Origin: Nitrospirota bacterium
GTDB taxonomy: Bacteria > NPL-UPA2 > JAADIA01
Assembly (NCBI GenBank): GCA_013151555.1
Contig: JAADIA010000097.1
Coordinates: forward strand, 1-42,160
Reading direction: 5' to 3'
Length of the DNA stretch: 42,160 nucleotides
The notes beneath the pieces were generated by a model, which worked only from the letters and a program-made list of their open reading frames with translations, was not told the DNA's origin and ran no database searches. The translations under genes and the position numbers were made by a program. Numbering within the stretch: the first letter of the stretch is position 1; each line of letters opens with the position of its first letter. Below, in pieces: positions 1 to 7,381 of this stretch.

Positions 1-222
1 TTCCCTTGTCTCTAATCCTCTTAAGTCTATTGATCGTTCCTTGAGCAAATTAAGATAATCCTCAGGAAAATCGCCTCCCACAACAGCGACTAAGTTTACC
101 CTGGTAAAACAACTGGCCGCTATGGAAAAATAAGTAGCCGAGCCTCCCAATACTTCCTCTACCCTCTCAGAGGGAGTCTCCACCGTATCCAGAGCTACCG
201 AACCGATAACTAAAATGCTCAT
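1..222 (-). CDS. PfkB-family (ribokinase-like) kinase, 5' end only
   Basis: The gene runs off the left edge; only the first 74 codons are present. The protein opens with MSILVIGSVALDTVETP, followed by GGSATYFSIAAS and a VVGGDFPEDYL stretch. This is the N-terminal pattern of PfkB sugar/nucleoside kinases: a GS-x-x-x-D strand, then the GG-x-x-x-N/Y substrate loop. A GAGAGGA Shine-Dalgarno sequence lies about 8 nt before the ATG at 222. It follows thiC on the same strand after a gap of 121 bases. The substrate cannot be assigned because the catalytic C-terminal part (the GAGD motif) is outside the window. Confidence 0.85.
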   Translation of the reverse strand, partial: MSILVIGSVALDTVETPSERVEEVLGGSATYFSIAASCFTRVNLVAVVGGDFPEDYLNLLKERSIDLRGLETRE

Positions 223-248
223 TTTAAAAAAATCCTCTCACCACAAAT

Positions 249-279
249 TATCCTGCCCATCCTGTTAATCCTGTCAAAA
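249..279. repeat. Short-word intergenic repeat (TCCTGTTAATCCTGTC family)
   Basis: The gap between thiC and the kinase carries the phrase tcctgcccatcctgttaat followed by cctgtc, in which the word atcctg recurs every 8-11 bases. It resembles the other short-word intergenic repeats in this window and contains no gene. Confidence 0.45.
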
Positions 280-343
280 TAAAAAAATTAAATCTTACTT
301 AATTACTATCTGGGTAAATCATGTAAAATATCCTGGTTTATCT

Positions 344-1627
344 TTATGTTTTAAAGAATTCGTCCACAACCTTGAGAGCACAATACTCGCCGCACATGGT
401 ACAGACATCAGAAGTTTTCGGGTTACTCTCCCGTCGGTACTTCTTTGCCCTTTCCGGATGAAGAGCTAAGGCTATCTGTTCATTCCACTCTCGCAGCTTC
501 CTTTTCCGGGAGATCTTAAGGTCCCAATCCCGGGCACCTTTTATTCCTTTAGCAATATCGGCAGCATGAGCAGCAATACGAGTAGCAATTACTCCCTCTT
601 TTACATCCTCCACATCAGGAAGCCTCAGATGTTCGGAAGGAGTAACATAGCAGAGAAAATCTGCTCCCGCCGCTGCCGCTACCGCTCCCCCGATAGCCGC
701 TACAATATGATCATAACCAAGAGCAACATCGGTAACTAAAGGCCCAAGAACGTAAAAAGGAGCACCCTGACAAATCTTCTTCTCCAGGAGAACATTGGTC
801 TCTACTTCATTAAGAGGAATGTGACCGGGCCCTTCAATTATTACCTGGACATTGGCGGAGCGGGCCTCTTTAGCTAACTCTCCCAGAAAAATAAGTTCCT
901 GTATTTGCGCCCTATCGGTAGCATCAGCTATACTTCCCGGTCTCATCCCATCTCCCAAACTTAAAGTTACGTCATATTTCCCGGCAATACTCAAGACCCT
1001 ATCATAATTTTTATAAAGAGGATTTTCCTTACCATTATGGATCATCCAGGCAATTAAGAAAGCTCCTCCCCTGCTGACAACATCGGCAACCCGTCCCTCC
1101 TTCTTCAACCGCGCTAAAGTCTCTAAGGTTATCCCGCAGTGAAGGGTTATAAAATCCACACCCTCTTCAGCTTGCTGTTCAATGGCTTTGAAGATATCCT
1201 CTTCTTTCATCTCAACAATGCTTTTCTTGTTTTTAGCTGCCTCCACAGCTGCTTGATAAATAGGAACCGTCCCTAAAGGAAGATGCGTTTCCGCTAAGAT
1301 AGTTCTCCTTATCTCCCTTAAATTCCCGCTGGTGGAAAGGTCCATCAAGGTATCAGCCCCAGCTTCGGTAGCTGCCTGCATTTTCCGGCGTTCGTCCTCT
1401 AAACAGGCTTCGTCTTGAGAAGTGCCAATGTTGGCATTAACTTTAGTGCGGAGCCCGGCTCCAATCCCACAAACCTGCACTCCTTGCCGCTGCCGGTTGA
1501 CAGGGATGACGATTCTTCCTTCTGCCACCCGCTTCAGAACAAATTCTTCCTCTACTCCTTCCTGCTCAGCTACCGCCCGCATTTCCTTGGTCAAGTTACC
1601 TTTTTTAGCTTCGCTTACCTGAGTCAT
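344..1627 (-). CDS. thiC: Phosphomethylpyrimidine synthase ThiC
   Basis: ThiC is a radical SAM enzyme that converts aminoimidazole ribotide to HMP-phosphate, the pyrimidine half of thiamin. The 427-residue protein is the short, archaeal/clostridial-type ThiC without the long N-terminal extension of the E. coli form. Landmarks visible are NANIGTS near residue 65, GADTLMDLSTSG near 90, DFITLHCGITLE near 157, SLGDGMRPGS near 222, EGPGHIPLN near 265 and a C-terminal iron-sulfur motif CTMCGEYC (CX2CX3C) 17 residues from the end. All family signatures look intact. It follows the ThiD2-ThiE fusion on the same strand after 176 bases, so HMP-P synthesis, HMP-P phosphorylation and coupling to the thiazole sit side by side. 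I found no TPP riboswitch upstream. Confidence 0.97.
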   Translation of the reverse strand: MTQVSEAKKGNLTKEMRAVAEQEGVEEEFVLKRVAEGRIVIPVNRQRQGVQVCGIGAGLRTKVNANIGTSQDEACLEDERRKMQAATEAGADTLMDLSTSGNLREIRRTILAETHLPLGTVPIYQAAVEAAKNKKSIVEMKEEDIFKAIEQQAEEGVDFITLHCGITLETLARLKKEGRVADVVSRGGAFLIAWMIHNGKENPLYKNYDRVLSIAGKYDVTLSLGDGMRPGSIADATDRAQIQELIFLGELAKEARSANVQVIIEGPGHIPLNEVETNVLLEKKICQGAPFYVLGPLVTDVALGYDHIVAAIGGAVAAAAGADFLCYVTPSEHLRLPDVEDVKEGVIATRIAAHAADIAKGIKGARDWDLKISRKRKLREWNEQIALALHPERAKKYRRESNPKTSDVCTMCGEYCALKVVDEFFKT

Positions 1628-1648
1628 GATTCTCCTCGAAACATAAAT

Positions 1649-1746
1649 AGTACTAAGTACTAAGGATTAAGGATTAAGTTGTAAGGATTAAGACAAAAAA
1701 CTTAATTCTTAGAGCGAACAAAGTGAGCGTCTTAATCCTTAATCCT
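1649..1746. repeat. Intergenic inverted repeat of the word AAGGATT
   Basis: The thiE-thiC gap contains repeated aaggatt words on the left and aatcctt words on the right. Perfect 12-base arms (aaggattaagac at 1683-1694 and gtcttaatcctt at 1729-1740) could fold into a hairpin with a 34-base loop. A fragment of the TTTGTGCC repeat family follows at about 1755-1785. Confidence 0.6.
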
Positions 1747-1803
1747 ATCCCTTGAGACTCTGTCACTTTGTACCTTTTCTAAATTTTTTGTGTCCATTCG
1801 CAG

Positions 1804-2859
1804 TTACGAAGTTTTCTTGAATCTACTTATCAGCTCTTTGGTAGCTACGGTAATATCCTGGGCCTTTAAGATTGCCGAGGCTACCGCTACGACATCAGCT
1901 CCGGCAGCCACTACTTCTTCTATATTAGCCCGGTTGATTCCCCCTATGGTTATTAAAGGAATCTCCACAGCTTTCTTTATCTCTTCGATCTTCTTCACCC
2001 CTAAGGGAGGACCGGTATCTTCTTTTGTTTGCGTGGGAAAAATAGGACCAAGGGAAATATAGTCGGCTCCTTCTCCTTCTGCCTTAAGAGCTTCCTCTTT
2101 ACTATGAGTAGATACCCCGATTATCTTTTCGCCTAATAATTTCCGGGCTTCAGGGAGAGGCAAATCATCCTGTCCCAAGTGTACCCCAGCCGCTCCACTT
2201 GCCAAAGCCAGATCTACTCTATCGTTAACGATAACACTCATATTTTTCAGCTCTTTGCATCTCTGCAGTTGAGAAATAACTTTAATTGATTCTTGAGGGC
2301 CGTCTCTCTTATCCCGCCATTGAATAGCCGTAACTCCCCCGGCAGCTACGGTCTTAACTATCTCTATAGGATCCTCACCGCCAATCAGCCTTTTATCCAG
2401 GATGAGATAGACCTTCCATTCTCTTATAAACTGACTTTTATCTCTCCTAACCAGACTTTCCTCTACTTCTTTCTCCAGAGAATAAAGCCGAAACCGGAGA
2501 ACTTTGAACTTCTCCCCTATATGGGAATCGATGACTTTAGAAAACTCCTCCAGAGCTCTTAAAGCTTCCTGGCTGCGAACCATATTCGCTCTAATTATAT
2601 CCCGGTAGCCATCCCTTCGCCCCTCGCTTGGTTGATAAAGTCCTCGCCCCACATCATCCTGACTATTCCGGGAAAAAAGAAACTTTTTTGCAGGAACACC
2701 TCTTAGGATATCGGTGATATTATGCCGAATCTCTTTAAGGCAAGCGGTAAACTGCGGCTTCTCAAGGATGAATCTTGTTACTTCCTCAACTACTCTCAAA
2801 CCTTCTCGAGCCCGATTGACATTGGCATCAATGACTCGGTAAATTTTTTCCTCCGGCAT
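1804..2859 (-). CDS. thiE: Bifunctional ThiD2-ThiE: HMP-P kinase domain fused to thiamine-phosphate synthase
   Basis: The C-terminal half, about residues 148-351, is a complete TMP synthase that couples HMP-PP to the thiazole phosphate. It has the strand VYLILDKRL, the QWRDKR pyrophosphate-binding motif, VIVNDRVDLAL, GVHLGQDDLP, ISLGPIFPTQTK and a final TIGGIN glycine loop. The first ~135 residues match the helical ThiD2 domain found in front of ThiE in cyanobacteria and Aquificales, with the characteristic RVIDANVNRAREGLRVVEE opening. ThiD2 is known as an alternative HMP-phosphate kinase, so the fusion would perform two consecutive steps. It lies upstream of thiC on the same strand and about 95 bases downstream of the AmaP-like gene. 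Both domains appear full length. Confidence 0.93.
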   Translation of the reverse strand: MPEEKIYRVIDANVNRAREGLRVVEEVTRFILEKPQFTACLKEIRHNITDILRGVPAKKFLFSRNSQDDVGRGLYQPSEGRRDGYRDIIRANMVRSQEALRALEEFSKVIDSHIGEKFKVLRFRLYSLEKEVEESLVRRDKSQFIREWKVYLILDKRLIGGEDPIEIVKTVAAGGVTAIQWRDKRDGPQESIKVISQLQRCKELKNMSVIVNDRVDLALASGAAGVHLGQDDLPLPEARKLLGEKIIGVSTHSKEEALKAEGEGADYISLGPIFPTQTKEDTGPPLGVKKIEEIKKAVEIPLITIGGINRANIEEVVAAGADVVAVASAILKAQDITVATKELISRFKKTS

Positions 2860-2953
2860 TATTCATATCCTGAATGAACTGGGTTTCTCATCCTCGCCGT
2901 GACTTTACGGACCGGGATTGTTTCACTTTCCAAGGGATAATCCAGGCTCTGGT

Positions 2954-3526
2954 TTACTCTCTTACCTCTACCTCCGGCAACATCGGCTCTTCTTTTACTT
3001 TCTTTTTTCTCCCTTCCTCAGAAGCGATTTTAACTACTAAGACCTTAATGGCGATGATATCCTTAATCCCCAGGACATCCTCTACGTACTTTCTAATCAT
3101 CTCTTGAATCCGGCTGGTCGCTTCCGGAATGTTAGTATTCGGTTCCAAGATGATTCGGTTATAAATCTCCAACCCTTCCCGGGTAGCTAAAACCTGGGGA
3201 TGCATTTCTCTTACTTCTGTTAATTTTCCGCCTAACCTTTTGATAAAATCCTCGATAGCGCTGAAAGCTACTCTGACTTCCCCGTCAGGATTCTGGAAAG
3301 CCATAGACGGCTCTCGGCTAAATCGCCGCAAAGTTAAATGGAGCAGTAAATAACCAATAGCCAGGCAGACTACCCCGACTATTCCGGCAATTGCTCTTTC
3401 TTCCCCTAAAATCCTCAGGAGATTACCGGCCTGGTCCGGAGATGTCCAGCCAATGGCAACGGCTATCAGATATATTCCCAGGAAGACCAGAACAATGATA
3501 GAAAAGGCCGTACTAAAACCTCTCAT
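2954..3526 (-). CDS. AmaP-like alkaline-shock membrane anchor protein
   Basis: This is a 190-residue protein with two N-terminal hydrophobic segments (about residues 4-26 and 45-65), then a soluble domain of the Asp23/AmaP superfamily. The soluble part includes GEVRVAFSAIEDFIKRLGGKL and a late EMIRKYVEDVLGIKDI segment, and the tail is strongly charged. In Firmicutes, AmaP anchors Asp23 at the membrane and is linked to envelope stress. The ATG at 3526 is preferred over the upstream one at 3553 because AAGGAG lies 8 nt in front of it. The position downstream of efp-accB-accC matches the Firmicutes order, but no separate asp23 gene is present between accC and this gene. The family call is by pattern; the function is inferred. 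Confidence 0.7.
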   Translation of the reverse strand: MRGFSTAFSIIVLVFLGIYLIAVAIGWTSPDQAGNLLRILGEERAIAGIVGVVCLAIGYLLLHLTLRRFSREPSMAFQNPDGEVRVAFSAIEDFIKRLGGKLTEVREMHPQVLATREGLEIYNRIILEPNTNIPEATSRIQEMIRKYVEDVLGIKDIIAIKVLVVKIASEEGRKKKVKEEPMLPEVEVRE

Positions 3527-3544
3527 TTCTTTTCTCCTTAATGA

Positions 3545-3773
3545 GCACATCACTTAGTGAAACTAAGTGATCAGTGCGAATTAACTCCGCTGCTTAAGGT
3601 GGAAATTGTCGTAGAGAATTTCCCCTTTGTCTAAGCAAGTGAGTATGCACATCATCCGCCTCAGGCGGATAATCAGTGCGAATTAACTCCGCCGCTTAAG
3701 GTGGAAATTGTCGTAGAGAATTTCCCCTTGTCTAAGCAAGTGAGTATGCACATCATCCGCCTAAGGCAGACGA
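3545..3773. repeat. Tandem ~102-bp hairpin repeat, two copies plus a partial third
   Basis: The unit from 3571 recurs at 3673, a period of 102 bases, with only a few differences. Each unit holds a long hairpin (gcttaagg...ctaagc, 3592-3636 and 3694-3737, with ggaaatt/aatttcc inner arms) and ends with gagtatgcacatcat leading into a short hairpin. The preceding partial copy has gagcacatcac with a different terminal hairpin (cttagt-gaa-actaag). The terminal hairpins are therefore unrelated in sequence but equivalent in position. This is the main content of the 369-base gap 3527-3895. The remainder, 3774-3895, shows no gene or recognisable element. Confidence 0.8.
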
Positions 3774-3895
3774 ATTATCCCGCGTAGTATGCTAAAAATT
3801 ATCAAAGAGAATGTTTGCGTATCTTAACTTGGATTATTTCGTTTCCTGATGTAATAATCCACTCGAAGGGTTAAGTCCTGGCAGCATTTGCCCCC

Positions 3896-5119
3896 TCATT
3901 CCTCTTTCTCAAGTATTTGCTCCACAAAACCGGTAGAAAAATTACCATTTATAAAATCGGAGTTTGTCATGATCGTGCGATGAAAAGGAATAGTCGTTTT
4001 CACTCCTTCAATCACACATTCCTCCAGAGACCTTTCCATACAAGCAATAGCTTCTTCCCTCGTCCGCCCATAGGCAATCAACTTGGCAATAAGAGAATCG
4101 TAAAAAGGGGGAATAACATATTCAGCGTAAGCATGGGTATCAACTCTTATCCCCGGACCTCCCGGCATATTATAGCCGGTTATCTTTCCCGGACAAGGAG
4201 TAAAACCGTTCTCCGAATCCTCAGCATTGATTCGGCATTCGATAGCCGAACCCTGCCAGCGAATATCCTCTTGACTATACCCCAATTCTTCACCAGTTGC
4301 CAAGCGAATCTGTTCTTTCACTAAATCCATACCGGTAACCAGTTCCGTCACCGGATGTTCTACCTGAAGCCGGGTATTCATCTCCAGGAAATAGAAATTC
4401 TTATCCTTATCAAGAAGAAACTCCATCGTTCCCAGGCTGGTATAATTTACGGATTTTGCTCCTCGCAGAGCCGCCGCCTCCCCTATCCGCTTTCGCAGGT
4501 CTTCATCCACAACGGGAGAAGGAGATTCTTCTATTAGTTTCTGATAGCGCCTTTGGATAGTACAATCCCTTTCGCCTAAATGAACAACATTCCCATGCTC
4601 ATCGGCAATAATTTGGATTTCCACATGCCGGGGATTTTCCATGTATTTTTCCAGGTAAACCTGGGCTTTTCCAAAAGCCGCTTCCGCTTCCGCGCGCGCC
4701 ATAAAGAAGGCATTGACCAAACTGACTTCGTTATGAGCAATCCGCATTCCTCTTCCTCCCCCGCCAGCGGCTGCCTTTACGATAACAGGGTACCCAATTT
4801 CCCGTGCGACTTCGATAACCTTGTCTTTATTTTCAATCACCCCGGGGCTACCCGGAATAAGGGAAAGTCCGGCTTGACACATTGCCTCTCGCGCTAAGGA
4901 CTTATCCCCCATCAACCTCATCACTTCCGGCTTAGGACCAATAAACTTTATGCGACAAGATTTACATATCTCCGCAAAGTGAGCATTCTCCGCCAGGAAT
5001 CCATAACCGGGATGGATAGCTTCCACATCCGTTATCTCCGCCGCACTGATAATGCTGGGAATATTAAGATAGCTGGAAGCATTCTCTGCTCGCCCAATAC
5101 AAACGTCCTCATCCGCATA
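3896..5119 (-). CDS. accC: Biotin carboxylase AccC, main body (frameshifted gene)
   Basis: AccC carries out ATP-dependent carboxylation of the biotin on AccB, the first half of the acetyl-CoA carboxylase reaction. This frame carries all but the first ~41 residues: the [17 protein letters not shown] segment, the [12 protein letters not shown] glycine-rich ATP loop, [48 protein letters not shown] (catalytic Glu/Asn/Arg region) and the C-terminal [13 protein letters not shown]. Translation from the first ATG in this frame would begin at 5026, but homology continues back to 5119 (YADEDVCIG), where the frame jumps relative to the N-terminal fragment. The combined length of about 449 residues equals the normal AccC. 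It follows accB and efp in the same direction. Confidence 0.93.
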   Translation of the reverse strand, partial: YADEDVCIGRAENASSYLNIPSIISAAEITDVEAIHPGYGFLAENAHFAEICKSCRIKFIGPKPEVMRLMGDKSLAREAMCQAGLSLIPGSPGVIENKDKVIEVAREIGYPVIVKAAAGGGGRGMRIAHNEVSLVNAFFMARAEAEAAFGKAQVYLEKYMENPRHVEIQIIADEHGNVVHLGERDCTIQRRYQKLIEESPSPVVDEDLRKRIGEAAALRGAKSVNYTSLGTMEFLLDKDKNFYFLEMNTRLQVEHPVTELVTGMDLVKEQIRLATGEELGYSQEDIRWQGSAIECRINAEDSENGFTPCPGKITGYNMPGGPGIRVDTHAYAEYVIPPFYDSLIAKLIAYGRTREEAIACMERSLEECVIEGVKTTIPFHRTIMTNSDFINGNFSTGFVEQILEKEE

Positions 5120-5244
5120 ACATGGAGGGAATCTCTATCCGCCTCCGAATAAACAGCTACTGTTTTTATTCCCAATTCCTTGCAGGCCCGGATTATTCGC
5201 AGAGCTATCTCGCCCCGGTTGGCAATAAGAATTTTACTGAACAT
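5032..5244 (-). CDS. accC: Biotin carboxylase AccC, N-terminal fragment ending at a frameshift
   Basis: This frame starts [20 protein letters not shown] and continues with [18 protein letters not shown], the standard AccC N-terminus. It then diverges into non-homologous residues and stops at 5032. The true continuation, YADEDVCIG, is in another frame from 5119 downward. The junction reads CAT-GT-TAT where HVxYADE would be expected, so about four bases are missing near 5119-5121. The ATG at 5244 is chosen because homology begins there; the upstream TTG adds only MQT. Whether this is a genuine lesion or an assembly error cannot be decided from the sequence. Confidence 0.88.
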   Translation of the reverse strand: MFSKILIANRGEIALRIIRACKELGIKTVAVYSEADRDSLHVMRMRTFVLGEQRMLPAILIFPALSVRRR

Positions 5245-5283
5245 TGTTTGCAACCTGTAACAAGTTAGCGCCCTTCGGGCGAA

Positions 5284-5417
5284 CAGGCACTAAGGCACTA
5301 AGGCACAAAGGCACTAAGTTTTTTAAAAAGAGGTAAAATTTATTTTTTGCATTTCTTTCTTTGTGCCTTTGTGCCTTTGTGCCTCTATGCCTTTGTACTT
5401 TTGTCACTTTGCGCCTC
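5284..5417. repeat. Intergenic inverted repeat of the word AAGGCACA
   Basis: The accB-accC gap has four copies of aggcac(t/a)a on the left (5285-5318) and five ttgtgcct-like words on the right (5358-5416). Together they could form a long imperfect hairpin. The 8-base word (AAGGCACA)n reads open in all three frames, which explains the apparent 61-codon reading frame here (VQRHRGTKAQRH). I do not consider that a gene. The same family recurs at 28076-28126 and 29240-29284. Confidence 0.75.
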
Positions 5418-5421
5418 ATCT

Positions 5422-5874
5422 TTAAAGTGGTTCTACCATAAACAACACTTGTCCAAACTCCACCGGATGCCCATTCTCTCTTAGTATTTTCACAACCCGG
5501 CCCTTGACTTCAGATTTTATCTCATTCATTAACTTCATAGCTTCAATAATACAGATTACCTGACCTTCTTCTATCTCATCTCCCTCTTCTACAAAAGGCT
5601 TAGCCTCCGGCGAGGGAGCCCGGTAGAATGTCCCTACCATGGGGGAAGCAATTTCTGTCAGCCTTTTTTCGGGAGATTCCTTCTTCTCTCTCTCCGGGGA
5701 AACAGATTCAACCATCTTCGGAACTTCCCCTCCGAGAGATTGAGACAAAGCAGTGACCTCAGGAGAAAAGCCCTTCTTCAACTTAATTCTCATCCCTTCC
5801 CTCTCCAAATCAAGTTCACTGATATCGGCCTTTTCAAAAATAGTGATAATCTCTCTTAACTCTTTAAGATTCAT
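5422..5874 (-). CDS. accB: Biotin carboxyl carrier protein AccB
   Basis: AccB carries the covalently attached biotin that shuttles carboxyl groups in acetyl-CoA carboxylase. The 150-residue protein has an N-terminal AccB region ([27 protein letters not shown]), a Pro/Glu/Ser-rich linker, and a C-terminal biotinyl domain. That domain has the canonical EAMKLMNEI motif, with the biotinylated lysine about 34 residues from the end. The start at 5874 is chosen because AAGGGG lies 6 nt upstream and the product matches the family N-terminus; the longer TTG start at 5892 is less likely. It lies between efp and accC, the classic order. Translation is in the same direction as efp, with a 162-base repeat-filled gap. 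Confidence 0.96.
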   Translation of the reverse strand: MNLKELREIITIFEKADISELDLEREGMRIKLKKGFSPEVTALSQSLGGEVPKMVESVSPEREKKESPEKRLTEIASPMVGTFYRAPSPEAKPFVEEGDEIEEGQVICIIEAMKLMNEIKSEVKGRVVKILRENGHPVEFGQVLFMVEPL

Positions 5875-5910
5875 TACCATCCCCTTAATCAACAGTTGTT
5901 GAATATAGTA

Positions 5911-6032
5911 TGAAAATCACAATATACAAATTACAATATTCAAAATTTCCGGTTTTACCCTTACTTGCAATTGTAGTCATTTGGTCATTGTATATTGTTT
6001 ATAATTTGTTTATTGTAATTTGTAATTTTTTT
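5911..6032. repeat. Intergenic inverted repeat of the ACAAATTACAA type
   Basis: The efp-accB gap carries aatcacaatatacaaattac words on the left and cattgtatattgtttataa followed by ttgtaatttgtaatt words on the right. The arms are imperfectly complementary. The same family occurs at 19964-20122. Confidence 0.65.
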
Positions 6033-6036
6033 CCAT

Positions 6037-6597
6037 TCAGGCTCTTTCCACATATTTCCCTGTTCTGGTATCAACGCGCACTAAGTCGCCATTATTTATA
6101 AATAAGGGAGCCTGGATAACCGCTCCAGTCTCCAGGGTAACCGGTTTCGACCCTCCCGAGGCAGTATCGCCCCGCACTCCCGGCTCAGTCATGGTCACTT
6201 TCAACTCCACAAATAAAGGGAGCTTAACCCCGAGTAAGTTTTCATTATGCATAAGCACTGCAACTATTATATTCTCCTTGAGAAATTTTACGTTTTCCCC
6301 TAACTGTTTTTCACTTATAACCACTTGCTCGTAATTTTCCATATTCATAAAGTAAAAAAGGTTGTCCTGCCGGTAGAGATATTGCATTTCCCTCTCGTCA
6401 AGGACAGCCCGGGTCAATTTCTCTCCCGCCCGGAAGGTCTTATCGAGGACACAACCGCTCTTAAGTTCTTTCAGCTTTGTCCGGACGAAAGCTCCTCCCT
6501 TCCCGGGCTTGACATGCTGAAAATAAACAATTTCGTATAACTTCCCATCCAATTCGATGGTCACTCCGTTCCTAAAATCCGCGGTGGAAATTATCAT
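6037..6597 (-). CDS. efp: Translation elongation factor P
   Basis: EF-P relieves ribosome stalling at polyproline stretches. The 186-residue length is normal. Domain I shows [23 protein letters not shown] and the conserved loop [14 protein letters not shown], whose tip lysine (residue 33) is the position modified or contacting the P-site tRNA in many bacteria. Domains II and III end with [31 protein letters not shown], the family C-terminus. It is the first gene of the efp-accB-accC run and lies behind a sigma-70-type promoter at 6680-6709, giving a leader of about 75 nt. A GAGG sequence precedes the ATG by 10 nt. Confidence 0.97.
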   Translation of the reverse strand: MIISTADFRNGVTIELDGKLYEIVYFQHVKPGKGGAFVRTKLKELKSGCVLDKTFRAGEKLTRAVLDEREMQYLYRQDNLFYFMNMENYEQVVISEKQLGENVKFLKENIIVAVLMHNENLLGVKLPLFVELKVTMTEPGVRGDTASGGSKPVTLETGAVIQAPLFINNGDLVRVDTRTGKYVERA

Positions 6598-6679
6598 AAT
6601 ATTCTAACCTCAATTATTCGTTCTATTCCTCTGCTTGCTCTCTATAATCCCTGTATTTCTTTATGCCTTACTTTTTTCT

Positions 6680-6709
6680 ATTCTACTGGAACGAAGGGTT
6701 TGGTGTCAA
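6680..6709 (-). promoter_or_regulatory. Sigma-70-type promoter for efp-accB-accC
   Basis: On the minus strand, TTGACA (6709-6704), an 18-base spacer and TAGAAT (6685-6680) give a full -35 match and a 5/6 -10 match. It sits about 83 bases upstream of the efp start. The divergent MshEN-type gene begins on the other side. Confidence 0.7.
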
Positions 6710-6767
6710 GGACTATTTGTCTTTTCCTTTAAGCAAGAGATCTTTAAAGGAAAATAAGAAAGAACCC

Positions 6768-6796
6768 TTGCTTCCCAGACAGTTTTATGATAGGAT
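6768..6796 (+). promoter_or_regulatory. Possible promoter for the MshEN-domain gene
   Basis: TTGCTT, a 17-base spacer and TAGGAT lie about 80 bases before the gene start at 6878. The hexamers are only partial matches (3/6 and 4/6), so this is a weak prediction supported mainly by spacing and position. Confidence 0.3.
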
Positions 6797-6877
6797 AAAT
6801 TATCTAAAATAACACCTGCGGGACTAATTCGGACTATTCGCTTCCCAGTTTGCCGATATGAAAGAGTAGGAATTTGG

Positions 6878-7342
6878 ATGGAAAGAAGGGACCCAAAGAG
6901 AATCGGAGCCAGTTTACTCAGGGAGGGAATAATCTCCCGCACTCAGATGAAAGAGGCTCTTGAGATAAGAAAAAAAGAAGGAGGCTTCCTGGGTTATATC
7001 CTCGTCAAAAGGGGCTTCCTCCCCGAAGAGGAGTTAGCCGCTCATTTCGTAGAAGAATATGGATATCCTTATTTACCTCTGTCTCATTACGAGGTAAATC
7101 CGGAAACCATCAAGATGATTCCTAAAGAAATAGCCCGAAAATATCTTATCCTTCCCATAGATAAGACAGGTATCCTTCTCACCATTGCCCACGCCAGCCC
7201 CTTGGGAACCGAGGTAGTTGAGGCCTTAAAAGAACTAACCAAATGTTCTTTAACTTACTATATAAGCACCATCAGCGAGATTGAAAAAGCTATTGACTTC
7301 TACTACAGAGAGTCTAAAAAAGAGGGAACCTCTCCCCCATAA
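6878..7342 (+). CDS. Stand-alone MshEN (GspE N-terminal) domain protein
   Basis: The whole 154-residue product corresponds to the N-terminal domain of PilB/GspE/MshE ATPases, with no ATPase domain following. It has RIGASLLREGIISRTQMKEAL followed about 30 residues later by a second half-repeat, LGYILVKRGFLPEEELAAHF. It then reads EEYGYPYLPLSHYEVNPETIKMIPKEIARKYLILPI, as in the PilB proteins encoded at 20132-23539. In MshE this domain binds cyclic di-GMP, and several but not all of the expected hydrophobic/glycine positions are present. TAGGA precedes the ATG by 7 nt. It converges on pilQ and lies alone between efp and the pil genes. It could be an adaptor that senses a nucleotide for the pilus motor; that role is inferred. 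Confidence 0.75.
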   Translation: MERRDPKRIGASLLREGIISRTQMKEALEIRKKEGGFLGYILVKRGFLPEEELAAHFVEEYGYPYLPLSHYEVNPETIKMIPKEIARKYLILPIDKTGILLTIAHASPLGTEVVEALKELTKCSLTYYISTISEIEKAIDFYYRESKKEGTSPP

Positions 7343-7381
7343 ATTCAAGCAAGGGGTAGTTCCCTTAATCTTACTCTTTTA

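Noticed and set aside
1628-1803. Possible TPP riboswitch upstream of thiC
   Set aside because: No CUGAGA or ACCUGA-type conserved elements; the gap is made of AAGGATT-type repeats.
5115-5125. Programmed frameshift in accC
   Set aside because: No slippery heptamer or downstream structure is visible, and a -1 shift would still leave the protein one residue short of the family pattern.
5284-5417. Repeat arrays that could be taken for CRISPR
   Set aside because: The words are only 7-8 bases, contiguous and without unique spacers; no cas genes are present.
5234-5419. A 61-codon minus-strand reading frame between accB and accC
   Set aside because: It is the translation of the AAGGCACA repeat (QRHRGTKAQRH) and has no ribosome site or homology.
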